Shown: one piece after another, positions 46,959-56,301 of the stretch
Layout: the number at the start of each line of letters is the position of its first letter
Numbering within the stretch: position 1 is the stretch's first letter
Assembly: GCA_025526995.1 (NCBI GenBank)
Contig: JAHLKG010000026.1
Span: 216,001-280,000 of the forward strand
Reading direction: 5' to 3'
Source of the DNA: Powellomyces hirtus
Taxonomy: Eukaryota > Chytridiomycota > Chytridiomycetes > Spizellomycetales > Powellomycetaceae
DNA: 64,000 nt
Made by a program: the position numbers and the translations under genes
Notes under the pieces: model-generated
Told to the model about the DNA's origin: nothing
Seen by the model: only the letters and a program-made list of their open reading frames with translations
Databases searched by the model: none

Positions 46959-47623
46959 CTAGTTGATCTTCAGGAGCTCAACCTCGAAGGTGAGATCAGC
47001 CTTGGCAGGGATGCCTTTCAGAGAAAGAAGAAAAATTCGAGCATCAACATCTGATACAAATGAGCAAGTAGGCATCATTGAGAGCACATACCAGCGGGGT
47101 GACCCTGCTCTCCGTAGGCGTAGTCGTAGGTGATGAACAGCTTGGCCTTCTCGCCGAGGGACATCTGGGGAACGCCCTCGTCCCACCCCTTGATGACCTG
47201 GCCCACACCAATCTTGGTCACAAAGGGCTGACCGCGGTCACGGCTAGAGTCGAATTTGCCTCCACCATTGGTGAACTGCATGAGAAGAGAGATAGGGTCT
47301 GTATGAGCATATACATACGAGAGTCGGAAGATGGTAGTGGTGTCAACTTACGGTGCCGACGTAGTGCATAGAGACCGTGTCGCCCTACGTGACAGGAGGC
47401 AAGGAGATTAGGGACGCACAATGTCGATGTAGCAAACGAAGAGAAGTTCGTTGCTGTTTCCACGCACCTTCTTGGGGAAGTTCTTGCCGTCGCCAGCCTG
47501 AAGAGTCTCCTTGGTGACACCCTGAGGAGAAGGAAGAGATCTCGAGTGAGCGGGCTTCATAGTAGTTGACTACAAAGGAGGGGCCAAACAGAAACGGAAA
47601 GTATGTGTGCGTGTGCCTACCAT
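46959..47623 (-). CDS. FPR1: FKBP12-type peptidyl-prolyl isomerase
   Basis: Exons on the minus strand: 47621-47623 (only the ATG), 47468-47521, 47352-47384, 47092-47275, 46959-47014; 109 residues, the FKBP12 length. The start [13 protein letters not shown] matches the FKBP12 N-terminus only if the ATG exon is spliced on. Active-site residues are present: Y and F/D in HYVGT and GKFDSS, the [11 protein letters not shown] loop, YAYG, and F in LTFEVEL. The protein is a cytosolic prolyl isomerase and the receptor of FK506 and rapamycin. An alternative start inside intron 1 (ATG then AAGCCCGCT, about 47559) is also in frame and would give a longer N-terminus. Confidence 0.93.
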
Positions 47624-47874
47624 GTTTTAATATGTATCAGATGGAAGAGATATGGGCGGAAACAGTTGGGGGTTGGTAGATGAACGAATTTACGATGAGA
47701 GTGAGGGCTGCAGTAGAGTCTAGTGGAAGGTTGCCTTGTGGTGACGCCCACAGGCACACGTGTACTTCGGGTCCCTGTCATCATTCACACAGCTTGACGG
47801 TTGGAGTTTTCCATGACACACAACTCGCCGGCCTTCGTAGACAAAGCAATTTCTCAGATTCCCTGAGTGTGATC
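47624..47874. promoter_or_regulatory. Short divergent promoter region, FKBP12 and aminopeptidase P
   Basis: Only 251 bp separate the ATG of FKBP12 (minus) and the ATG of the aminopeptidase P gene (plus), so both promoters must overlap here. No TATA box is evident. The role is inferred from gene layout only. Confidence 0.4.
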
Positions 47875-49921
47875 ATGACCCGTCTCCGCCCATTATCTAC
47901 TCTAGCACGCCGGTTGCCGTTCGCCGGCCAATGTCAATGGCATGCAATCCCAACAACATCCCGGCCATCACGGGGATATGCTTCCGTGTCCCCTGGCCGG
48001 ATCGGCCAACCCACTCCAGAAACCCACCCTCACCTGCTCAAGCATGGCGAAAGTGAGTTGTCTTCTGAGTGAAGGCCCCTTTCGAAGCACAATAGCAACT
48101 TGCTGACTTGTATATTTATTCCCGTTGTAGTAACACCGGGAATTGCCAGAGACGAGTTTAAAGCTCGCCGTGCTCGCTTGGTGTCACGGATTGAAGAGAA
48201 TGGAGTTGTCATTGTTCCGGGCTACGGATTGCGATATGCCACCAATGGAATCTTGTGAGAATCTTCGTTGCAGCTCGTCATATATCTCATGAGGGAAAAT
48301 GTTCTGATTCCCTCTCGTCTCAACAGCTACCAATTCCACCAATCCACAGACCTCCTGTACTTGTGTGGAATAGACGAACCGGACTGCGCTCTGGTATTGG
48401 GTAAACTGCTGCTCGTTCTACGTTGGCAAACGACGAACTGTCATCTTAAGCTCAGCGGACGTCTTTCCTTCGTATCATAGAGAAAACCACTGCCGGACAC
48501 AAGATGATCTTGTTTGTAAGACCACGAGATAAGAGCCGGGAGATGTGGGACGGTCCACGTGCTGGCTTTGATGGCGCCGTGCAGTTTTTCGGTGCGGATG
48601 AGGTGAGTCCTTGCGATTTGAGCACACAACGATGCGGGTATCTCAATGCAAGGGCTTGTGCCCACGATGGCGCCACGCTTTCTAGGCCAAACCCATCGAC
48701 ACACTCCCCGCGTACATTGACGCACTCGCTTCCTCATCCCGTCCCATTTACACCGACCTCGCGGTCAACCCTCCCGGACCCTCCGTCCTCGACTCAACAC
48801 ACATCCACGTCAACGATACCAAAACCCACGCCAGCTCCGCACCACCGATTGACAGAAGCATCACAAACGTCATCAAACGCAATGTCTTTGGAACCACCAG
48901 CCGCAACAATTCCACACGACGCGTCAACCCTCTGGGCTCGCTCCTCGCTGAACAGCGCCTCATCAAGTCACCCGCAGAAGTCGCCATCATGCGTCAAGCA
49001 GGACGAATCACTGGGCGAGCCTTCGTGCAGATGATGCGGGAAACGAAGCCAGGGGTAGGCGAGCACGACCTCTGGGCAGTCGCTGAACATTCCGTCAAGC
49101 GCCAAGGCGCGTCGCGGCTCGCCTATGTACCTGTCGTTGCAGGCGGCGAGAACGCATTGACAATACACTATGTTCTCAATGACCAGCTCCTGACAGATGG
49201 AGCTATGGTCCTCGTGGATGCCGGCGGGGTGAGTGACATCCCTCGTGCTCCCTAACCCGTTGCCCACGTCCTAATAAGAATTTTGTTATCTCGCCAGGAG
49301 TACGGCGGTTACGCAAGTGATGTCACACGCACTTGGCCTGTCAACGGCAAGTTCACAAAAGAGCAGCGAGAGCTGTACGAGATCGTGCTGCGCACCCAGC
49401 GCGCCTGCATTGCTAAATGCACCGGTGACGAAGGCGCGAACATCAGTCTAGATGACCTACAACGAGAGGCATTCGACATGCTGCGTGCGGAATGTAGTAC
49501 GCTCTTTGGGCGGGCTGTCACCAACAAGGTATAAGCAAATACCTGAAAGCAGAAGGCGGATACAGTGGTTTGGCGTTGCGCTGCCTGTCTCAACAATTCA
49601 CCGTATTTTTCTTTTTTGCAGGAAATGAACACCCTCTATCCACACCACGTGGGCCACTGGCTTGGCCTAGACGTGCACGACACCTCCTCCATCCGCCGCA
49701 CCACGACTCTTAAATCAGGGATGGTTGTCACCATTGAACCCGCCCTCTACATTCCGCACGGCGACACCCGATATCCACCAGGGTACCGCGGAACGGCGAT
49801 TCGAATCGAAGACGATGTCGTTGTCGGGGGCAAAGAGACGGGCTATGCGCCCATTATTCTGAGCGTCGAAGCACCCAAGGAGGTGGATGACGTCGAAGCT
49901 GTCATGGCTGGCTTGGTCTAA
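47875..49921 (+). CDS. Mitochondrial X-Pro aminopeptidase 3 (M24B, Icp55/XPNPEP3-like)
   Basis: Exons: 47875-48052, 48131-48254, 48327-48400, 48481-48602, 48686-49228, 49298-49528, 49622-49921; 523 residues. The arginine-rich, acidic-residue-poor start ([16 protein letters not shown]) looks like a mitochondrial presequence. The N-terminal domain of M24B enzymes follows ([18 protein letters not shown]-like [12 protein letters not shown]). Metal ligands appear in [19 protein letters not shown] (two Asp), the [13 protein letters not shown] histidine, TIEPALYIP and IRIEDDV (two Glu). The enzyme removes N-terminal residues before proline or after presequence cleavage in mitochondria. Length and presequence favour Icp55/XPNPEP3 over cytosolic XPNPEP1. 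Introns are 69-93 nt. Confidence 0.94.
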
Positions 49922-50378
49922 GAAAATGGGAACTACAGAGATCAGACATACAACCAGTGCTTGCTTTCTGCCTTGCTAGTTCAGGCCCTCTATCCATTCC
50001 ACGATTCCCCGAGACACGCTGAAGGCACTCGCGTCGTCCGACCCTTAGATAGATTAGACGCATGCATTACCTCATGGGGATTTTGCACATTTTCATGACC
50101 ACTGAATCACATACGCGCACGAACACGCGCAATTACGGTTTCGCGAAGCTGAAACTCCTCCCAAGTGATCAAAAATCAAGTTGAATGTAGGAAACGGAAG
50201 CATGCCTAAGAACCATATTGGGTATTCCATTGATCTCGAAGACATGGTCAGGATCATGTGGCAAAAGTCTTTTTGATTTGGAATGGAAATACGGCAGAAA
50301 TGAAAGTTTGAATGGACAGTGAAAATGCAACTTCGTCGGCTATGATTAATGGCGCCCCTACTACCAAAGCGAACTATT
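49922..50378. other. Convergent spacer, no gene seen
   Basis: This 457-bp interval holds the 3' ends of the aminopeptidase P gene (plus) and the SDR gene (minus). No other feature was found. Confidence 0.5.
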
Positions 50379-51698
50379 CTACTGCATCGATCCCTGTTGG
50401 AGAACATGTTCAAGACTCTGGACGGTATCCACGATCGACCGCTCCAACCCTATATACTCAATTCCCAAAATCCGATGCGCCAAGCGGCCATCCATTTCCA
50501 TTTCCAGATTGTCGTCATCATCAGCATTGGCGCGCTCCCTTTCCACACCCAATTCTGGAAAATGCTTGTCGATAATATGTGCCAAGCGGGTGGACGAAAA
50601 CGGGGCGGAACTGACAATGATGCGTTTGCCTGATACGGCTGGGGCAGTCGCGGCACGCATGTGCGCGGCTGCGACGTCCCGAACGTCAACGAAGCTTTCA
50701 AACGGCTGATGGGCGGCCATGGGCGGTGTGGTGGCTGTGGACGTGAAGGCAAAAACCATGTTGAGCGTCGAGGGGATGGAGGAAGAGGAGGCGATTGGGT
50801 AGAATGCGGGGCCGAATATGTAGCTGGGGAGAAGAACGACGGTCTCGAATTTTGGCTTCGAGATTGTAAGCGTAAACGAGTGTTTTGAAAAACCCACACA
50901 CGTCGGTGATTGGGCAACGGATGCGTAAATCGTCCAGCTCCGCTCACCTTGTTCTCATCAACCCATTTCCATGTTTCCTTCTCGGCAATCACTTTGCTGG
51001 CCCAGTAAGCCATGACGGGTCCAGCCTCCTCCCTCTGATCCTCCACCAATTTGATCACACTCTCGTTCCAATCTGCCTCTGTGTAGATGTGACCTTTGGG
51101 CCGGTTGCTTTCTGCGATGGAACTGGCCGAACCCGTGATGATAATGCGATGCGGTCCATTTTCACCCAGAGCGTGCGCCGCCTTCAGAACAGAGAGTGTG
51201 CCAGTAACGGCTGGGTTGATGGTGGTTTTGTACGGGTCGCCTCCGCCAGAAAACGAGGGAACGGGAGAGGCGACGTGGAAGATGTACTGGCAGTCTGGAA
51301 GGAATAGCCAAAGAGACTTGATATACACACAGGGCCTGTGGCTCCTTCTTGTTGTTTCTGCTGTTACCTTTGACCGCCTCGTCAAATGCCTTCTCCTCCT
51401 CAATATTCTTCACCTCGCACAGCTCGAACCTGTCTTCGCCGTACTTTCCCGTGAACAATTTCACGAGGTCCTGAGATTTGGCCATGGACCGCACGGTGCC
51501 GCGGACGCGGCAGCCGGCCTGGAGCAGCTGGTCGGTGATGTGACCCGCAACGAAGCCATTGACACCAGTGACCTAGAATTCAAATGAAAAGTGGAAGGCA
51601 CAGCTGAGTGAGCTTGGCATGCTGAGAAGGGAGCTAGGTCTTGAAAAGATGGTATTCGCACGTGCCAGCGCGGTCTCGATCGACATGTCCTGGGACAT
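50379..51698 (-). CDS. Extended short-chain dehydrogenase/reductase (dihydroflavonol-reductase/Gre2-like)
   Basis: Secure exons on the minus strand: 51368-51572, 50948-51294, 50379-50855 (introns 73 and 92 nt). They encode VTGVNGFVAGHITDQLL (Rossmann glycine motif TGxxGF), RGTVRS, IFHVASPV, the catalytic Y-x3-K in YWASK, and LLPSYIFGP. The N-terminus needs one more exon. The best candidate is 51666-51698 (MSQDMSIETAL), which makes a perfect start but uses a GC donor; total then 353 residues. These NADPH-dependent cytosolic enzymes reduce aldehydes and ketones such as methylglyoxal; the true substrate is unknown. First-exon choice is uncertain, the family is not. Confidence 0.85.
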
Positions 51699-52945
51699 TT
51701 GCGTTTCCTTTCGTTTCTTTGGTGTTGCTGATATGAAGGATGTGTTGATACGTGGGAAGTGCACTCCTGGGGAGGATTCCTATTGGAGTGTTGAGTGGAG
51801 TCACGCGCGAGAACACGACGCGCACGCGCCAAAGCAATGCGCCCGTAAATGTTTTTTCTCGCTATCTCCAAAAAATAACGTTACGGAAATGCCAGCACCA
51901 GTACGCTGTTCTGTCTGAATCATACGCTGAGGTTCAAGTTGGTAGAAAAGAACAAAGTGTTTGAGTGCCGTGTATGTCTAGAACTTGCGGCGGGCATATT
52001 CAGCTTTGCCTAAGACATCAATGAATGCTGGCAAAGACGTACAACACCATGAGAGAAACAGCCTGAAAATACGAAGAAATATTGTGTTGAGCATCTAATG
52101 CCTTTGGGTTTTTACAATACGCGCATATCCCTCTGCTACCGTGGAGCTCTTCGGTTTTTTCTGGCAGGAACGAGTGACAGAACGGAGACGAATGTGCTCT
52201 TCATGATAGAGATATTTGATTCTTTCCTGTTATTGTGTAGAATAGATACTCCAATCATCAGGGTGTCACAACAAGCCCATTTTGTAAATATTTGAGACCA
52301 TTGAAAGATTTGTGATAGTCCATAGATATCTATGCCTAACTCGACTCAAAAAGGCACGCATCGCATTTGGAGCCAGGGTTCAGCGTCAGCAGCATGCCAG
52401 CACATGGTATGGGTGAGGGCCTCCACCGGGAGAACGCCATCTCACAGCCACACAAGAAAGGAGAACCACTATGTCAAAGGCACCAGGTTCCACATTTACG
52501 TCGCAGGCATAAGACACGCCGAGTTTTTCAAAGATGCACCGGGATCAACAAACAAGACCATATTTCATAATCGACATGACTCCAGCAATGCAAATACGAG
52601 ACAGAATGCGTTTCCTCACACCAAAGCGGCGGCCGACAGCTCAAGACACCGATATTTTCCAAAGCTACTTTTCCACTTCGCTTTCCCCCATAACACTAAG
52701 CGGTGTTCAAGCTAGCCCATGCGCCGGATTACCCAGCAGTGCCACTCAGTATTCTCGATGCAATTCCGCAAATAACTAAGACAAATATCCCCAAACCCCT
52801 CGCTCCGTTGTTACGCAATACAGCAGTCCACCAACAAAGCAGGAACAAGATATGGTTCAGCCGGGTTGCCCCGCCTTCCACTCTCCGCCGTTCCGTCCTC
52901 TCATGACCACAATCTGCAACTGGACTTCTCGGAAACTTCCCATCA
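51699..52945. other. Intergenic region, no gene seen
   Basis: This 1.25-kb interval holds the SDR promoter and the 3' flank of the RGG gene. A plus-strand frame (52332-52715) has no recognisable domain or exon structure and is probably chance. Confidence 0.45.
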
Positions 52946-54441
52946 TCAGATTACGGGCGTCTCATCAGGCATGAGATCCGCCCACGGGTCTTCCGTGAAC
53001 GATTTCTTGTAATACGCCTCCACCCCATCGACAACCGTCGTAATTCCACGATCCTTCCCTTGGGCCTTGTTGCCATGCTTGACATCATCATCATCACTGT
53101 CACGTTGATCGCGATCGTCTGTTCTCCGCCGCTATGAAAAACGCAACGGAAGGGATAACAAGTCAGAAAATTCTTTGTACGCGACATGTAAATGGACGCG
53201 GCGATCTTGAAGAGAACACATTGTCTGTGCATTCCCCCGCTTGTGCGTACATCATAGTTCCTCACCTTGTTGGCTCCAGCATAGTCGCCGCGATCACCGT
53301 ACGGTCTCTTCTCATAGCCTCCTCTGTTGTCATAGCCACGTCCACTGTCATAGCCACCAACTCTCGGCCCGCCCCGACCACCGCCATGAGAACCAGGCCA
53401 ATAATCGCGACGTTCCCCACCATAGCTCGAGTATCCTCCTCTGTCATTGTATCCTCCTCGCCGGGGGGCCACCGCACCGCCACGGTATCCTCTGTCATCA
53501 TACGGTCGGTCCACGTAGCCACCACGCCCCGTTCCCCTATACCCCCCGCGACCGCCACGATCAGAATAACCGCCACCGCCCTCATAGCCACGGTCGCTTC
53601 CTCTGTAACCATCGCGATCTCCTCTGTAACCACCCCCATAGTCACCTCGACCACCACCTCCAGCAGGATATGCAATCGGCCCCCCTCTAGGCAGAGGCAT
53701 AGACACAGGCGCCATGCCACGATCATCTCGTCTCGGAGTCACAGAGCCACCCCTACCACCCCTTGAACCGGCTGCTCCACCACGATAACCACTACTTGTG
53801 CTCCCATACGCCGCAGCACCACTTGCCGCTCCAGTAGGGGCCTGATAGGGCCTGGGAACAGCGGTTGGTGGCTGTGTAGGTCCTCCCACTCGGCTGGGCG
53901 TGTTGTATGTTCCTCCATTCTGTGGATAGTAAGGAGCTGGAGATTGCTGATAACCACCGACGACGGCCGGTGAGCCGTAAGGAGATGGAGTAGGTGTAGC
54001 TACTGGATATTGTGGCTGCTGCTGCTGCTGCATCGGCTGTTGATAGGCAGGATACTGAGTGCCATACTGTCCCGGTTGAGGAGCTTGAGCTGGTGCGGCA
54101 TAAGCAGTCGGTGCTGCTTGGGCACCATAAGCATAGCCCGTAGCTGCAGCTGCAGGAACATGGGACCACTGGCTTTGGGCGAGGTAATTGGCTGCCTGGT
54201 ATCCTCCAATGTGCTGTGCGGGTTGCTGTGGTTGTTGATAGTATTGCTGTTGTTGCTGCTGCTGAGGCTGCATGGGCAATACGGCACCGTATGCAGAGGC
54301 TTGGACTGCCGCCTGGACTGCAGCCTGGCCATAGGACGATGGGTTTGCCGGCGGCTGCTGCTGCACACCGTAGTATGCACTCGTAGCGGGCTGTTGCTGC
54401 TGTATCTGCTGGGAAACCGGCGGCTGTGTGTAGTAACTCAT
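52946..54441 (-). CDS. Q-rich prion-like protein with RGG/RGY repeats
   Basis: Exons on the minus strand: 53266-54441 and 52946-53131, intron 134 nt; 453 residues. Residues 1-180 are low complexity with Q, P, A and Y (several Q runs). Residues 190-390 are G/R/Y/D-rich with many RGG, RGY and DRGG units. Exon 2 adds a charged segment (RRRTDDRDQRDSDDDDVKHG) and a conserved-looking end: VEAYYKKSFTEDPWADL. Reading through the intron also stays open but replaces this tail with an unlikely sequence. Proteins of this make-up bind RNA and enter stress or processing granules, but no folded RNA-binding domain is visible, so the function is inferred from composition only. The short end motif somewhat resembles the tail of M-phase PLK1-interacting protein (TTDN1); this is from memory and weak. 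Confidence 0.7.
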
Positions 54442-54819
54442 CTTCTTTCTCGAAAGAAACGGCGATGAAGAAGTACGAAACAAGAAGGAAACAGTTTCCC
54501 TTTGAATTGACACAATCCAGGAGGAGGCTTAGCCACATGGTGATTGTCCTAGATCTAGTATGATATCACATGCTTTCTTCCTTTTTCTTTTTTTTTTTCT
54601 CCCTACCAAGTTCGCAAAGAAGGCAAACGCATATATCTTGTCACTTTGCTATATATTGTGACGTGAATGCACTCCACGGCGTGTCAAAAGAATGATGGGT
54701 ATATAAAAGAAAAAAAAACACGCAGTCCTATCCCCCGATGTTCCAATGTCAAATGTCCAGCCAGATCCGTGCCGTTGTGCTATAATGCGAGAATATTCAT
54801 GCACGAGTGCTTGTGAGAA
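54442..54819. other. Spacer, no gene seen
   Basis: This 378-bp AT-rich interval upstream of the RGG gene contains T-rich runs (near 54585) and a short tatataaaag-like stretch near 54700. No gene was seen. Confidence 0.5.
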
Positions 54820-55669
54820 TCACTTTGTTCCGCTCCGCTTTTCACGCCTTTCGAGCGTTTCGAGCAGGCCCGCCTCCGTGTCCTTCATGCGGCCGACCAC
54901 CTGTTTCCTGCATCCCAACCCATCCGCCAGATGAGCAAGCAGAGGATGTCCCGCAAAAGCATCCGTGGCTGGGAGCAAGTATGGGCGGTTCTGCGCCTGG
55001 TACTCGGCGAACAGGTTGCATTTGCGGTTTGCGACCTGCGTGGGCGTGGTTGACACAGGAGGCTCATCTTGGCAGACACTATCACTCTGATTGCTCTGAT
55101 GTGGTTTGGTGATTTTGACGACGGCGGATTGGACGGATTCGAGAGCCAAGCATACTTGGTTGCGAAGCGCGTTTTGTTCGAAAGGGCTGGCCATGTTGGT
55201 GGGCTTGGCGACGACGGCGTGCGCTGCATGATAGTAATCTTCATAGAATTCCGAAACTAGCCAAAGATCATTTGGCGATGGTTGAAAAATACGAGCCATA
55301 GTCAGAATAAAAAGGAAACGTAAGAGCGCTCTTTCAAGGGGAGTACTTACGTGCAACAGCCGCATCCCCGCTCAAGCCTACGCAGTCATGCACAACGGGC
55401 AATACCCATTGATTGTATACTTGTGCGGCATTTCTTAACACCGTGTCCGCCTCCCGCCCGATGTTAGTTTCCATCCATGTGTCCACAAACTCAACGTCAC
55501 TGGGCGGCGCACATCCATTGACAAGAATCTGCTCGTCGCGCATTAGCAGCGACGCCGGAGGTGGTCGTCGTTTTGGCTGTACGGGCTCGTCAGATGTTGT
55601 CGGCGCACCACTAACCAACAGCGTCGTCGTTGTAATAACGAACAGGATCGTCTTAATAGAACGTGTCAT
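54820..55669 (-). CDS. Secreted six-cysteine protein of unknown function
   Basis: Exons on the minus strand: 55351-55669 and 54820-55256, intron 94 nt; 251 residues. Residues 1-21 form a signal peptide (hydrophobic LFVITTTTLLVSG, then APTT). The mature part has six cysteines (NGC, HDC, QVC, SVC, RKC, LGC), no transmembrane segment and no retention signal, so secretion with up to three disulfides is likely. I recognise no family. An upstream in-frame ATG (55801) exists, but a TATA-like sequence at 55703-55708 lies between it and the chosen start, favouring the shorter form. A TGA ends the gene, one of the few host genes here that use it. Confidence 0.65.
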
Positions 55670-55702
55670 TATTGTAGAGACAACAATATCACCGAATCTG
55701 GG

Positions 55703-55708
55703 TATATA
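55703..55708 (-). promoter_or_regulatory. TATA-like box of the six-cysteine secreted protein gene
   Basis: The string TATATA (minus strand context GTTATATACCC) lies about 35 nt before the chosen ATG at 55669. A second TATA-like repeat (gggtata) is at 55713. Such close spacing would give a very short 5' UTR, so this is only suggestive. Confidence 0.35.
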
Positions 55709-55709
55709 A

Positions 55710-56301
55710 CGAGGGGTATATCGCTGGAGTGTGCGGTGCGGTGAGGCCAAGCAGAGAGGTGAGACGATGGGTCTGGTGCTCCCCTCCGGCTTTTTATACA
55801 CAGACTTGCAGCGGACAGCCGCCGCACTCTGATAAGGTCGTTCATGCTGCTACACGCGTTTCCACGGATCAGATAAGGATACGGGAGCTATGGATTGCAT
55901 CAGCAAAGAGAAAAAAGAGATAAAAGAACGTTTCGGGGCGACTGGGCGGTGGCCTCCGCAACAAAAATTCCCTGAGAGGGAAACGCGGGTCGGGGATGCT
56001 CTTACCTAAGCGTGCTGCAAGCGCGTTCTTTGTAGTTTCATTTAAAGTGATTTTTCTTGTTCCCTCGGTTAATAGACTAATGACCTTTTCGGCTCCATTT
56101 TGGAGGATATGTCCGGTTGGAATGATTTCAGACGCTATTAAGATCTGCTTAAAATCTCTTCTATATTTGTGCAATGGAATATTTGCACTAACCATTCTAT
56201 ATGATAAATTTATAGTACGTAGGCTCAGATGTTGAGTTTTGAATGATGCAGTGCACATTGCGGGCGCCAGTTTGGGTCTGTGTGCGTAAGACGCCTGTGC
56301 T
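55710..56301. other. Spacer with unexplained open frame
   Basis: This interval lies between the secreted protein gene and the stop of the P450 reductase. The AT-rich part 56020-56240 is open on the minus strand, in continuation of a frame that reads through the last reductase intron (see findings). No gene was identified. Confidence 0.4.

Noticed and set aside
52332..52906. Possible small gene on the plus strand downstream of the RGG gene
   Set aside because: Three overlapping short frames with no homology or clear splice sites.
53134..53766. Long plus-strand frames opposite the RGG gene, rich in S, T, V, I or H
   Set aside because: They are mirror frames of glycine/arginine repeat codons; no start context or homology.
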